A stretch of 64,000 nt of DNA, taken from Lumbricus rubellus. Its lineage: Eukaryota > Annelida > Clitellata > Crassiclitellata > Lumbricidae. This document shows, piece by piece, positions 47,400-58,768 of this stretch (its first letter is position 1; every line of letters begins with the position of its first letter). The stretch is taken from the NCBI GenBank assembly GCA_945859605.1, contig OX243814.1, forward strand, positions 15,018,861 to 15,082,860. Direction: 5' to 3'. The position numbers were made by a program, and so were the translations under genes. The notes under the pieces were generated by a model. The model had not been told where the DNA came from, searched no databases, and worked only from the letters and a program-made list of their open reading frames with translations.

Positions 47400-48090
47400 A
47401 ATTATAATATAGTACATGTACATAGTACAGCATAGTCCAGTAAAGTATAGCATAACATTATATAACATAGTATAGTATAGTTTGGTATGGTATGGTATGG
47501 TATGGTATGGTATGGTATGGTATGGTATGGTATGGTATGGTATGGTATGGTATGGTATGGTATGGTATGGTATGATATGATATGATATGATATCTAGGCC
47601 TATTGTATGGTGTGGCATGGCATGGCATGGAATGGCATGGTGGTGTAGTGTAGTATAGTGAGCCAGCACAGCGCAGTGCAGTGCTGTATAGTATAGCATA
47701 GCATAGTGCAGTATAGTATAGTATAGTATAGTACAGTACAGTACAGTACAGTATGCTACAGTATACTACAGTATAGTATAGGATGTTATGATATCATACG
47801 GTATAGTATAGTATTATAGCATAGTATAGCATAGTATATTATAGTCATAGTATGGTTTGGTATGGTATGGCATGCCATGGTATGGCATAGCATGGCATGG
47901 CATAACATAGCATGGCATAGCATAGTATAGAATCATAGACCAAAGTACAGTGCATTATAGTGTAATATAGTACAGTATTGTATAGTATGGCCTAGTATGG
48001 TGTAGCGTAGTATAATAGTCTATTCAGTTATTGTATAGCGTGACATGACAAGGTATGGTATGATATAACATGGCATAGTACAATGTTGTA
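47400..48090 (+). repeat. Pentanucleotide field (TATGG, TATAG, GCATA)
   Basis: A pure GTATG/TATGG array at about 47480-47570 lies in degenerate five-base repeats (TAGTA, CATGG, ACAGT). Confidence 0.92.
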
Positions 48091-48654
48091 TGATAATTAT
48101 TGGCATATAATTGGCAATATAATGGCATTGCAGCAAATAATAGACTCCTTTTAGTGTACTGCAGTGAGGCATAGTATAACTCTGCTATATTTAGTATTCA
48201 AATAGTATCAGCAGACCAGTCTTAAAGAGGGAAAATAATAGCTATGGAGTGGGACTATCTGCATCCGTATGTATGTAAGTATGCATATTATATATATAAT
48301 ATATATACCTACAGTTCTACATGGAATCGTTTGGTATACATTTCCATCTCAAACCCGTTGCTCAGATTTCCTAAGGGGTCCACCCACCTTGAGTGCGGTG
48401 CATGCGCGCTTCAATTGCAATGTACTTGACGATCCTGCATGATGCAAACGACATCCAGCCTCCTAGCCATCAAGACGATTGGTCCTTTCTAAAGCCAACA
48501 AAATGAGCTACGTAAATGCCATATCATATTGCATCACCATACAGTAACATACACCTTTCTGTATAAACCCATCCTATCGACTGTGGACGCAGGCTGTTGC
48601 AGACCCATAACTATGTTCACTGCAGTAGATTTCAACATACCTATAGGCCTAATT
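48091..48654. other. No gene seen between the pentanucleotide fields
   Basis: Ordinary AT-rich sequence. Confidence 0.45.
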
Positions 48655-49095
48655 ATCGTAGCATGACATAGTGCAGCATAGTATACTACATGTAGAGTAG
48701 AGTATAGCATGGTATAGTGTAGAACAGTATGGTATAGCAGGTATGGAATAAACCCATGGTATGGAATGGTATGGTATGGTATGGCATAGCGTATCATAGC
48801 ATAGTATAGCATAGTATAGCATAGCAAAGCATAGTACAGCTCAGCACAGCACAACACAGCACAGCACATTGCAGTAAAGTATAGTGTAGTATAGCATAGT
48901 ATGGTGTAGTATAGAATGGACCAGTATGGTATAGTACAGTACAGCGTAGTGTAGCAAAACTGTAGCATCGTGTGGCATATTATAGCTTATAGAATATTGT
49001 AGCATAACATTGCATTGCATAGCATAGTATAGTGCAGTACTGCACAGTATGGCACATTGGCACAGCTTAGCATATTGTAGTATAGCATAGTATAC
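48655..49095 (+). repeat. Pentanucleotide field, second block
   Basis: ATAGC/ATAGT/ATGGT/ACAGC five-base repeats like those at 47400-48090, separated from them by ~560 bp of ordinary sequence. Confidence 0.9.
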
Positions 49096-49544
49096 ATGTA
49101 GTTAGTCATGCATGTCCTTACCCCAAATCTAAGTCTAATGTGATGCGTTATGTCGTTTCGAACGATCTATCTGTCCATCGCTCTGTCTGTCTGTCTGTCT
49201 GCCATGTCTGTCTGTCTGTCTGTCTGTCTGTTTATCTGCCATGTCTGCCATGTCCGTCGGTCTGTCTGTCCGTTCGTCTTTTCCACTGCACGGTGTTTAT
49301 TATCTCAGGGAACATGTGAAGCATCGGTGCATAAAGATGAGCAGCAGACAACCTGCGTCCGCATGCAGTTCAGAAGGTGGCGTGAATACGTTAGACTTAC
49401 TAGGGTTTTTTCTTCTTCGGGAAGCCAGTCGCCGACAGAACGACACCGTTAAGAGAGCCGACGTGTTTATTTATGGCGCACACCTTCTGTCGGGGATTTA
49501 CCCTGAAGACGAAGATGACGATGATGATGAGCAGGTCGACAAGA
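49096..49544. other. Short (CTGT)n and unassigned sequence
   Basis: GTCTGTCTGCCATGTCTG repeats at 49180-49270. The frames after it have no recognised features. Confidence 0.45.
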
Positions 49545-49845
49545 GTATGGAAACAAGAGAGTATGGAAACAAGAGAGTAGGAAGACGAGTGTAGGAAGAC
49601 GAGTGTAGGAAGACAAGAGAGTAGGAAGACGAGTGTAGGAAGACGAGTGTAGGAAGACAAGAGTATGGAAACAAGAGAGTAGGAAGACGAGTGTAGGAAG
49701 ACGAGTGTAGGAAGACAAGAGTATGGAAACAAAAGAGTAGGAAGACGAGTGTAGGAAGACGAGTGTAGGAAGACAAGAGTAGGACGACGAGAGTAGGAAG
49801 GCAATAGTAGGAAGACGAGAGTAGGAAGACGAGAGTAGGAAGATG
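49545..49845 (+). repeat. ~14-bp minisatellite (GTAGGAAGACGAGT)
   Basis: Twenty or so copies of GTAGGAAGACGAGT alternate with variants carrying AAGAGAGTAGG and GAGTATGGAAACAA. The reverse frames (SSYTRLPTLVFL-type) arise from the repeat and are not genes. Confidence 0.9.
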
Positions 49846-50340
49846 GAAATGGCATGGAAAATGGAATGGAGGCCGAGGAGAGGGAGGTGGATAGTGTGGA
49901 TGAATACAAATTTTCAATTTCTGTCGCGCTGTGGCATCAATTGACGACACTTGGCTCCGTTTTAGATCCTTTTAAAAGTATGTAGATTGGTCTCCAAATA
50001 TTGTTGTTCTCGTGGCTAAAGATAGCCGGCGTTTCTATTTCTGCAGAGACCGCTCCCTGTTCAATTCACTCCGGTGGCCAGCGCTATTTATGGCTTCATC
50101 CAATTGCATAGTCTCCCTCAGGATTCTGTCTATCTTCTGATCAGCAATTATCACTCGCTCGACCGCTATACATGTATAATTGCATATCTGTTCCAATCTT
50201 TCTGCATTTGCTGTACTTCGGCTATTAATACGAATGTTGAACAGTAGGGCTATGAGAGGTTTCTCGTCTATTTAACCGTTTACCACCTGAGCTAAGCTTT
50301 TAATTGTGTATTTAAAAATCAGTGTGTTATCTGGTGCAAT
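49846..50340. other. No gene seen
   Basis: Ordinary sequence before a hAT-type MITE. Confidence 0.5.
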
Positions 50341-50589
50341 CAATGGCGTAGCCAGGAATTTATTGTGGGAGTTTATGGCCGGATGCCCTTCCTGACACCA
50401 GCCCAACAGTATTACAGTAAATAAATTAAATAAATAAAACGGGAATAAAGCAATAAAATGGAAGAAAACAACAATTGTTACTATGCAAACAATTGTTTTT
50501 TCTTATTTAAGTGAATAAAAAACCTTTTTAAAACTTGTTTCCTAAGCCAATGGGGGTTTAACCCCTAAACCCCCTTGTCTGCGCCACTG
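50341..50589. mobile_element. hAT-type MITE
   Basis: CAATGGCGTAGCCAGG at the left pairs with the right end, whose complement reads CAGTGGCGCAGACAAGG. The flanking octamers GGTGCAAT and GGTTCAAG agree at 6 of 8. The interior is AT-rich, with GGGGGTTTAACCCCTAAACC near the right end. Confidence 0.7.
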
Positions 50590-51293
50590 GGTTCAAGTGC
50601 AGTTGTCAATGTCGAGTGGGCAGCTATAGCTATATATATAGCTATACAGTATTCATGTAGTCTGGAGGGTGCGGTGTTGAGAATGGAGTCTTTTCGAGAA
50701 TAGCTGTATACCATATTATAGTCAATTACACACGATTTTATATTCCGATACCGGAAATGATACTCTCAAATTCAAAGTGCGCAGTTGACATTTTAGAGTA
50801 TTTAGAACATGATTAAATAGCTCCTTTATATAAGTAAGTAAGTAAGTGGGAATGTTCTTTATTAGAAAACCAGCAAATGCCTATAGTATAGTTCTATAGT
50901 AGTTTACAGAAGAGATGAATAATTATATTTCACTCTTTCGTTGAAACCTCTAATAATCTTATTAAGGTTTCTGTTACTTTCTGCAGCACTGCTTCTGACA
51001 TCTTGCATTCTGCATGCAAAATTCCTCTGTGAAAAATATGCCATTCTACTCCATTATAATTATTCCCTTTTTATGCTGACACGTTGATGCAGGCAACCAT
51101 GTCAGAAAGTAATTGGTGCGTCTAGAACGGGACACGATCTGCGCTTCAGACTAATGGGGAACAGACCATTTGCAAGGGAGATACATGTAGTCAGACACAA
51201 AACAATTTTCAGAACAGATAATGGTCAAACAGCATGCTATAGCTTTAAACTCCTTTTCACATTGCGTATTTATTTATTTAACTCTCGCATTTG
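50590..51293. other. No gene seen
   Basis: Ordinary AT-rich sequence with a short (AAGT)n near 50833. Confidence 0.5.
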
Positions 51294-51507
51294 CAATAGC
51301 GCCCCTTCAAGCTCTCTACTCAGAGGCGCTCCCGACTACAGCGCGGTCACTGCATCGGAGTTGCACGCCGAGGCGCACGTCGCCGCACGAGCAATGTGGA
51401 GTGAAGGACTTGCTCAAGATCCTTACGCATCAGCTTCAGGTGGATTCGAACCTAGAAACCTATGGTTCGAAGACACCGAACACCCCACTACACCATCGCT
51501 TCCCACC
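51294..51507 (-). mobile_element. tRNA-derived SINE, family A
   Basis: A reverse copy with tail AATAGCGCCCCTTCAAGC, body GAGTGAAGGACTTGCTCAAG, B-box complement GGATTCGAACC and a diverged head CACTACACCATCGC. Open frames across it are incidental. Confidence 0.8.
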
Positions 51508-52261
51508 AGACTAGTGTAGGTCTAAGCTTATAGCCCAGATCAAGAAGCCACGAAGTTGACCTTTAAAAAATCAAAAAAATGAAAATTATCATTATGGCCA
51601 AAAACAATGTCGACGTATTAGTTAGAAAACAACAGAATGATGATGTTGCTGTTAAATAGACAGATAGGTAGGGCTAATGCATGAACACTGAAAGGAAAAA
51701 TTGATTAAATACTCTACACTGTAATAATAGATCAACTGCTTTGTCATTACATGGTGACAATTCATAAATATGAGGATATTAAAACACTCTAGACCTAGCC
51801 TTTACATGGTGGTATATTAATCGATAAATTATTGCCATCAGCGTAATAATAATATAATCTGTCTACAGTGTCTATACATGTATATCGGAACATGACATGA
51901 CACGATGGCAGCACATTGTATGTATAGCCGACTACGTATAAATAGCGTTTTAGACAATAAACAATTAGACATAGACCTATTAGAAATAACGATACAGTTA
52001 TAGCAACTGGTCATCTATGCTTATAGATCTATCTCATCTTACATCTACCAAACATTGTGTAGGCCTACCATTACATGCATATCACTCCACTCACCACACA
52101 CAAGTGTATCCTTGTGCACATTTTCATGTAAAGTTTAATACATATATAGGCCTACATAGTCAATATAAACTATAATATTATTATTAATAATATGAATGAC
52201 CATAACCATAACATTGTATAGCCATAATATTATTGTATAACCTAACTGGCCTAGTTAGCTA
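51508..52261. other. No gene seen
   Basis: AT-rich with several TAGGCCTA-like words. Confidence 0.5.
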
Positions 52262-52500
52262 CACCGGTAAGCGCGAGCGGCATTCGTCTGTTGGTTGCAA
52301 TGGACTGCGGTTCAGGCCCCGGGCTGGGAGTTGACATTCAGAGATTTCGATATCTCAGGCTAGCACGTGTGGGACGCAGAGGCGCAAGCTCCTGCGGAGC
52401 GACCTTTGGCAAGTTGCTTACCCATCATTGTCTGTGGGGAAAGCAACGGGAAACCACCCCACTCATCTCATCCCCAAAAACGTAAAGCCAATGAACCTGC
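52262..52500 (+). mobile_element. tRNA-derived SINE, family B
   Basis: GGTAAGCGCGAGCGG (A box), GCGGTTCAGGCCCCGG (B box), TTGGCAAGTTGCTTACCC and AAAGCAACGGGAAACCACCC occur in SINE order, giving an almost complete copy. Confidence 0.68.
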
Positions 52501-54951
52501 CTTCGGGCAGAGAACCATCATCATCAACCTAATTATGATTCTGACAATGGCTTCATAGTTCATTCGTAGTCCTATATACATGTATGTTATACTATCTTAC
52601 AAACATAGAAATGTAATAAATCTGTTGGCTTATCTGATATTACATTACATTGCCGTCTGCAAAGGTTATTACCATATTGCTCCAACATTCCTCCACAATA
52701 TCCAACAGCCGTTCTTAATCTGAATGCATTTGCTCATTTGAAGTGCATTTGGGGGAATCAGGGATGTTTCACTTTCTGACAGTATGTCGAGTATGGGAAA
52801 CTCTCCTTGTCTATAAAAATTAAGTGCTAGGCCACTGCACGACTATAGTATACGTGCCATAAACTTACTGGTGGTCTCTACACACGGCACAACCTTGGCG
52901 GGCCACATTAAAAGCAATCTACAGCGTCGACATTATTGGTCTGGTCTCATTAAGAATGCGACAAAGACGACCACTGTACACGTCCACCAAAGGCAGAAGG
53001 AAATAATTACTGGAGGGCCATGGCCAACCGGGTAAATTATTTACTCCGTACGTTCGGGAACTGCTTGAGCACCAGCGAAACCCCTGGAAGACCGCGGGAA
53101 GTTGTCTCGGGAGGCCACCATCGTCTGCTGTTCATTGTGACGTAGGTGAAGGTGACGTGGTCAGAAACGGAAATGTTGTCGTTTCCGGTTGAGGATGATT
53201 CGCGGATGAGATGAAAGGGCGCAATTATTACTCGGAAGAAGACTGGAAATCATTGGGAGAAATTACTTAGGGAAATGAAGGAATACGTTTCTCGTAGTTT
53301 CACCTGACGGTTACGTATACGTTACAGCGAACCAATGAGACGGTGACAAATTAGAATGCTGTCACACAGTAATCGTAATCGTAATCTCCTAAATTATTCA
53401 TAAAGTGCCGCTCTAAAGCCAAGCGCAGGACATGCACCAGCTAATTCACGAGCGCTAATAGTAGCCGTACTAAGATAGGTATAAGTATTTTTCTGTCAAT
53501 TATTGTTTGTGTTAAAAAATCATTAACTTAGCCTATGATACAAGCAGGGCAGCTTTAAAGTTTTGTTGCGGACCCGGGTGCTGTGATTGCACTTCAAGGG
53601 CCCCTCTAACAATTCAATTGATCCACCACGTATAGATAAACTAACCGAGCCCCCCCCCAAAACGGGGTGCCCGTTGCTTCATCAGTCTTAGCACCCATCT
53701 AGATGCAGGCATGGATGTAAGTGCATGTTGCAGAATTTCACGTTGAATAGAACGATGACAATTTAAGATGGGACAAAAAGACATTCAAAGACTTGATCTA
53801 TGTCCAATGGCTTAAGCTTTCATCTGAATATAAAAAAGCAGAGAAACTGTAGCAGACCTGAGCCTGCTGAAAGCAAGGTGGCGGTGTTTAAACGATGAGC
53901 AATAAACGGCTTAAATGCTGAAAGCAGATTGAATTACTAAGAGGATAGAAAAGACGGAGACAACCGCGGATAGGCAAACGGACAACTGGACAGATGCGCA
54001 CACTGTGAAACAAGTAACAGCCAATTACCGGGGATATCTATAGATAAACGGCAAGGAAAAAGCACGGTCACCAAACATAGGACGAGACGGCCACAGATGT
54101 GTACAAACAGACAGACACAGCAAAATTATATTTATATAATCGTAATCTCGAGACTTCTACAGCGCCCACAAAAGCGATGTCGCAGGAACCAGCTTATTCG
54201 CAGGCGCTTAATCAAAACAAAATCGATAGGCAGCAGGTCAAGTACGGAAAGTCAGGCAGGCAGATAGATGGACGGCTAAGGTGGGTGATATTTGGAGTTG
54301 AAATGACGAGGGATGTGATGAGAAGAGGAGGAATATAAGGTAAAGCAATAATACACTTTGCCTCTTTTGGAAGCACTTAGTCAAAATTCCGGGAAGCATT
54401 TCTCAGTTTTTACAATTTCCAATGACATCCTGGTGCTACTCTCTACATTTTCTGTCTAACCCTCCAATTTTTGGTGTCCGTTCTGCGCATGCTCCAAGCA
54501 GTCCTAATGCACCAAAACTTTCGCCATCTTGGCTCTACAGGAAAAAGGCGGATGCGAACATTATGGAAATGAACCATCGCACGGCGCATGGTAAGTTTAA
54601 TGTTTCATGGTTTCCCGGAGTGACACTGGGGGAAACCAGTCCATGTTTTCTGTGACATGATTTTATTTTATAATATAATTACATTTTTGACTCACTCTAG
54701 CTTAGTCGAGTATTTACATGCAAAAAGCGCATTTCGAGATATTTTCTTATTTAGGTATTTGCGCTATTCATTTCATAGTCTGGAAACGATTATAGGCAGG
54801 CATACTGTGCTTGAAAAAACTGTTGTCATTCGCGTGAAAGAAACCAGGCGAGATGAGGATGCAGGTCGTGTGTGTCGGTCTACACTCTACAACATTCTTT
54901 TCCGTTCCATTGCTTAAGCAATGTGGCGTCGACATTGTAATTCACAGTCAT
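52501..54951. other. No gene seen
   Basis: Ordinary sequence. TCTACAGCGCCCAC near 54157 and TCATAAAGTGCCGCTCTAAA near 53399 resemble reversed retroposon tails. A C-rich run occurs at 53649-53660. Confidence 0.4.
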
Positions 54952-54955
54952 TTAA

Positions 54956-55935
54956 CCCTCAGGCTACCAAGCTTTTTTGTAACACTGACTACCAAGGGGG
55001 GGGGTGGTTACCACCCCCTCTGGATTTTGGGTTTGGTTTGAGATATCATAACTTGTAATACATCAATGGATTCAGCATTCATTTCTGCACAAAATGGTAT
55101 ATTTAGGTTTGAAATATATGAAAGCACCCCGAAGTTTTGAATTTTTTTCCTTAGGCACCCGTCGATTTCACAAAATGCATACTTTCGCATAAGCAAAATA
55201 TTAGATTCTGTGTGTTTTTAACATAATTTATTTATTTAAAAATAGTTTAATATAATAAATTCCAATATCCAACTATAAAAACTAGTAATAAGTTAGTTTT
55301 AATTACATTGAAAAGAAAAAAACATGTATTAGCTGCTGAAAAACGTTTACGCAGACTTATCGGTTTGCGTTGCAAAAAACCCCAACATTTTCACACATTT
55401 AAATTTATTTTGAGCACTTCCGGTCATCAAATGTCATATTATTTAGTATCAAAAAATAGCCCTAAATGCCATCTATAGAATGGCATAATTTACTTCTCTT
55501 GAAAAACAAATTATGAATAATTTTTAATAGGAAAAACATGAACATTTTATGAAAATAAAACACCTTTTTATATATTTTAATTTATTTTGAGCACTTCCGG
55601 TTGTCAAAAGACAACTCCGTGACAACTACAATGTAGCCCCACATTCCCTCTACAGAATGGTGTAATTGGTGTCTCTTCATATCAAAGGACGGATAAGATA
55701 CAGCCGATAATCTAAGGGGGGTGGTATCCACCCCCCCCCTCCTGGTGCCTCGGGTATATCGGGTATAACTTTTGAATGGTATGGTATATCATCACACATT
55801 TTAGCTCAAAGTGTGTGCAAATGAATCCTCTACAGCTACCTAAAACGTCAAAATTTTATTCCAAACGAAAAAAGTTTTATTTGGAAAAAACCTAGGGGGG
55901 GGGGGTGGATACCACCCCCCCTGGTAGCCCGAGGG
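54956..55935. mobile_element. Non-autonomous piggyBac-type element (980 bp)
   Basis: TTAA flanks both ends (54952-54955 and 55936-55939). The termini are CCCTCAGGCTACCA and TGGTAGCCCGAGGG, matching at 13 of 14 positions. TTAA targets with CCC/GGG ends are the piggyBac signature. A hairpin-forming GGGGGGTGGTTACCACCCCC-like motif occurs near each end (about 54998-55020 and 55893-55920) and once inside (about 55715-55740). The interior has an imperfect ~178-bp direct repeat beginning TTTATTTTGAGCACTTCCGG (about 55406 and 55584). There is no transposase. Confidence 0.8.
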
Positions 55936-55939
55936 TTAA

Positions 55940-56450
55940 TTCTTACCGCGATCTGTGCCGTTTATGTGTTCCATGGATCACGTGGTATTCGGCCGCTGCG
56001 CACAACAGTTACAGTCACCGTTCTATTAATCTGTTGAATCCACTTCGTTTTATCAAAGTTTACACTTCGTCAATCCTCGTAGTCGACCATTTGTCCACGA
56101 ACATTTCCGTTGGATGTGAAAGAAGCCAGAGTCGTGAATAGAAGGAAGAACAACCACCGCCGCAGGAAGGAGACGGTCTCTAAGGTCGTACGCTGGACAC
56201 CGCCATTTTTAACGCTATTCAAAACATGCCTTTGCGTTCGCCGACATGTTGAAGAAAATGCGCTATAAAAGCAGGATGGTGTTTCTTGATCTTTTCTTCT
56301 CGGTCTTCCATTGGTTGATCTTTGTGTGTATAATTGTAGGCTATGTAGGCCTACAGACGCAGTCAACATTTTGTGTTGTCCAGTTTTCTGTTCTTGGGAA
56401 TAGTATTGTTTGGTGTTAATGCATGCGTTTGGGGGATGCTGTAGCCTACT
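55940..56450. other. No gene seen
   Basis: Mixed sequence. A - strand frame at 56070-56543 overlaps a MITE and has no recognised features. Confidence 0.4.
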
Positions 56451-56643
56451 CATAGGCGTACGAGGCGGGGGTCCAGAGGGGGGCAAATGCCCCCCCAACT
56501 TTCGGGAAAGTCTGATTTTTCGAGCACAAATACTTCTGGACAACTAAAAAAAGTCGTCAACTCTTTTGGTGGCCGGATAAATTTTTCGGGCAGAAGTTCC
56601 AACTTTACCCTCCCCCACTTCTGAAACCTCCCGTACGCCTATG
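56451..56643. mobile_element. MITE with CATAGGCGTACG inverted ends
   Basis: CATAGGCGTACGAGG at 56451 is mirrored by CCTCCCGTACGCCTATG ending near 56643. The interior holds GGGCAAATGCCCCCCC and a CTAAAAAAAGTCGTCAACTC block shared with the elements at 17665 and 22547. An 11-base flank TGTAGCCTACT on the left resembles TGTAGGCTACT on the right, which may be chance because TAGGCCTA-like words are common here. Confidence 0.6.
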
Positions 56644-56868
56644 GTTGTAGGCTACTCTAGAGTTCACAGCACCTAAATTTATCATGAAAATTATAGTACG
56701 AAATAATTTGCATAGAGTTCACCCTGCTTCCTACACAGGCACCAAACCAGACTGCCTGTCCTGCATTATCATCTAAAAAGCGCTCCGCGACATAATGTAT
56801 TATGTAGGCATATCCATGACATGTATGTACAATTGTACATGTATGTATGATTATTGTATGAGCAATTG

Positions 56869-57082
56869 CTATAATTATCGCCTCTTCAAGATTTTTACTC
56901 AGAGGCGCTCCCGACTACAGCGTGGACACTGAATCGGAGTTTCACGCCGAGGCACTGGTGCAATTGCGAGTAAAAGACTTGCTCAGGGTCCCTAGACTCC
57001 CTACGCGGCGACTTGGGGTGGATTCGAACCCGCAACCTTCCGGCTCCAAGGCACTGAACATCCCTCTACACCACCGCGCCCC
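56869..57082 (-). mobile_element. tRNA-derived SINE, family A
   Basis: A reverse copy with a perfect B box on the - strand (GGTTCGAATCC, plus-strand GGATTCGAACC near 57022), the tail TATAATTATCGCCTCTTC and the head CACCACCGCGCCCC. Confidence 0.82.
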
Positions 57083-57889
57083 ACATAAACACATATATTA
57101 ATGTAAGCTTTCATGTATATTGTATAGCCTATGTGCAGCAATAATGGTCAGAATGGTAGATAAATATCAGCCATAGAATTCACTGGATTCAGAGATGACA
57201 GTTGACATGAAGATCCGAGTTCCTGGACCGTAATGCATCAAAATGGCGACAGTATGACAGCAGATGATAAACTGTCCTCTATTCACCGACACATCCTGAA
57301 ATTGCTGTTTTTTATGTCGCTATAGAAGCTATGAGATTGGTTCGACATCGTGATTTCATGTGGGACCCAGTTCGTCAGCTGGACTTCTTCCCTTGGGTTC
57401 CATCGGTCTCCCCGATCGGCTCTTAGCGGCCCTCTGCCGTCAGAACACGGCGCCGGCTGGGCAAACAATAATTCCTCTTAGAGGCATTGTCTAATCAGGC
57501 GATGGCCGGGCTTAACTACACGACCATGATAATGAAAAAACACAGAAACAACAGCATTATTGTTTCTGATGGATTAGTCGCTTGATGAATTACGTTGTCA
57601 AGTGATTTACCTAGCTCTATTGTGGAGTGAGCGCGTGCGTGAATGGATGTGTGTGTGTGCGTGAATGGATGTGTGTGTGGTTGGGTGGGTGGGGTGGGTA
57701 AGTGGGTGGGTGAGTGAGTCAGCCAGTCATTTAAGCCGCAAGTGGGTCAGTGAGTGGTTGGTGAGTCCGTAGGTCAGCAGCCAGCAAGTAAGACAATAAG
57801 ATTATCTCTAATTCCACCTTCTTTTTTTCGCGTGATGCTCCGAATTGTTATGATGTTGCAAAAATTAACAGAAGAGCTAAGTATCAACT
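57083..57889. other. No gene assigned; short GC-richer coding-like patch
   Basis: 57330-57430 is open on both strands (for example + strand HRDFMWDPVRQLDFFPWV) without splice support. A GTGGGTGG/GTGAGTGA tract follows at 57640-57770. Confidence 0.3.
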
Positions 57890-58300
57890 CTGTCTCTCTC
57901 AGTCTGTCTGTAGGCTATCTGTGTCTCTCTTTTTCTATTCGAGTGCATCTGTTTGTAATATAGGCCAAGTATCTTTTGTTTTTTTCTATGTATTTTGCGA
58001 GCCCTGTCTCTCACTATGTTTTGCATCTTATAACTTATATATCTATGTCAACTTGTTTTTGTATAATTAGATCTTCAACGACTATCTCGCTCCTTCGCCG
58101 CATCTTTGCTTGTCTCACTCTCTCTATGTCCTTATCTCTCACCTTTCTGCCTATATGTCTCTGTCTGACCTTGTCTCCATGTTTGCTCTTCCCTGCCTCT
58201 CCTTCTCTCTGCCTGTCGGTCTCTGTCTGCCTCTGTCTGTCTCTCTCCGTGTCTCTGTCTGTCTGTCAGTCTCTCTCTCTGCTTTTCTCTCTACATCCTC
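57890..58300 (+). repeat. Pyrimidine-rich (CTCT/CTGT) tract
   Basis: Degenerate TCTGTCTCTC repeats ending near the candidate promoter at 58545. Confidence 0.85.
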
Positions 58301-58548
58301 CATATTTATCCACGCATTCCTCCTCCCTCTTTCCCACCACCCTTCCTGCCTTCCACCGTCTCCTTTCCTCAATCACCCATCCCTATCTCTCCTCGTCCTT
58401 CTCCCTCCGTTCGTCCCGCGGCGTCACTGTTCCCCCATCGTCCATTGCTCCCTTCTTTCTTTCCCTGCTGTAATTCTTAAAAATTATACTTCACGTCTCT
58501 CGGACGATGGATGGCGCCACAAGCAACGAACGACGACGACGGCAGCTG

Positions 58549-58592
58549 ATTGGCCGTCGCTATAAATAGCACTGATTACTATTCAGACGTCA
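58549..58592 (+). promoter_or_regulatory. CCAAT/TATA core promoter
   Basis: GATTGGCC (an inverted CCAAT box) at about 58547-58554 is followed by TATAAATAGC at 58561. The expected initiation site is about 30 bases downstream, near the CA of GTCAAC at 58591-58592. A purine-rich leader and an ATG follow. Confidence 0.5.
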
Positions 58593-58654
58593 ACAACAAG
58601 AACTAGGAGCAGAAGAGGAGCTGCTGCGAAGTGACGGACGGACGCCACTCGACG

Positions 58655-58768
58655 ATGGCGGCTCACGGAACTAATATTTCCCTTTCGGCTTCGGCAGTTT
58701 CCGTCAATCTCCGCCGTGGGACTTCTTCGGATTTGCATAGCGAGGCGGTTGAGACTTCAAGTTGATGG
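58655..58768 (+). CDS. Candidate first exon or short upstream ORF behind a TATA promoter
   Basis: The ATG at 58655 (context CGACGATGGCG) lies about 63 bases after the inferred start site of a TATA promoter. It opens 36 codons beginning MAAHGTNISLSASAVSVNLR and ending at TGA 58763-58765. A donor-like GG/GTGAGG follows at 58769. The segment is either a first exon whose short frame is an upstream ORF, or a small peptide. Composition is coding-like (GCN, TCN and CGN codons), but no homology was recognised. Confidence 0.3.

Noticed and set aside
49400..49950. SSYTRLPTLVFL-repeat frames on the - strand
   Set aside because: The repeat protein is a by-product of the 14-bp minisatellite, which is open in all three reverse frames.
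51154..51519. 121-codon + frame
   Set aside because: It overlaps a reverse SINE copy, and its second half is SINE sequence.
57283..57468. GC-rich patch with open frames on both strands
   Set aside because: Neither strand offers a convincing pair of splice sites or a recognised motif.
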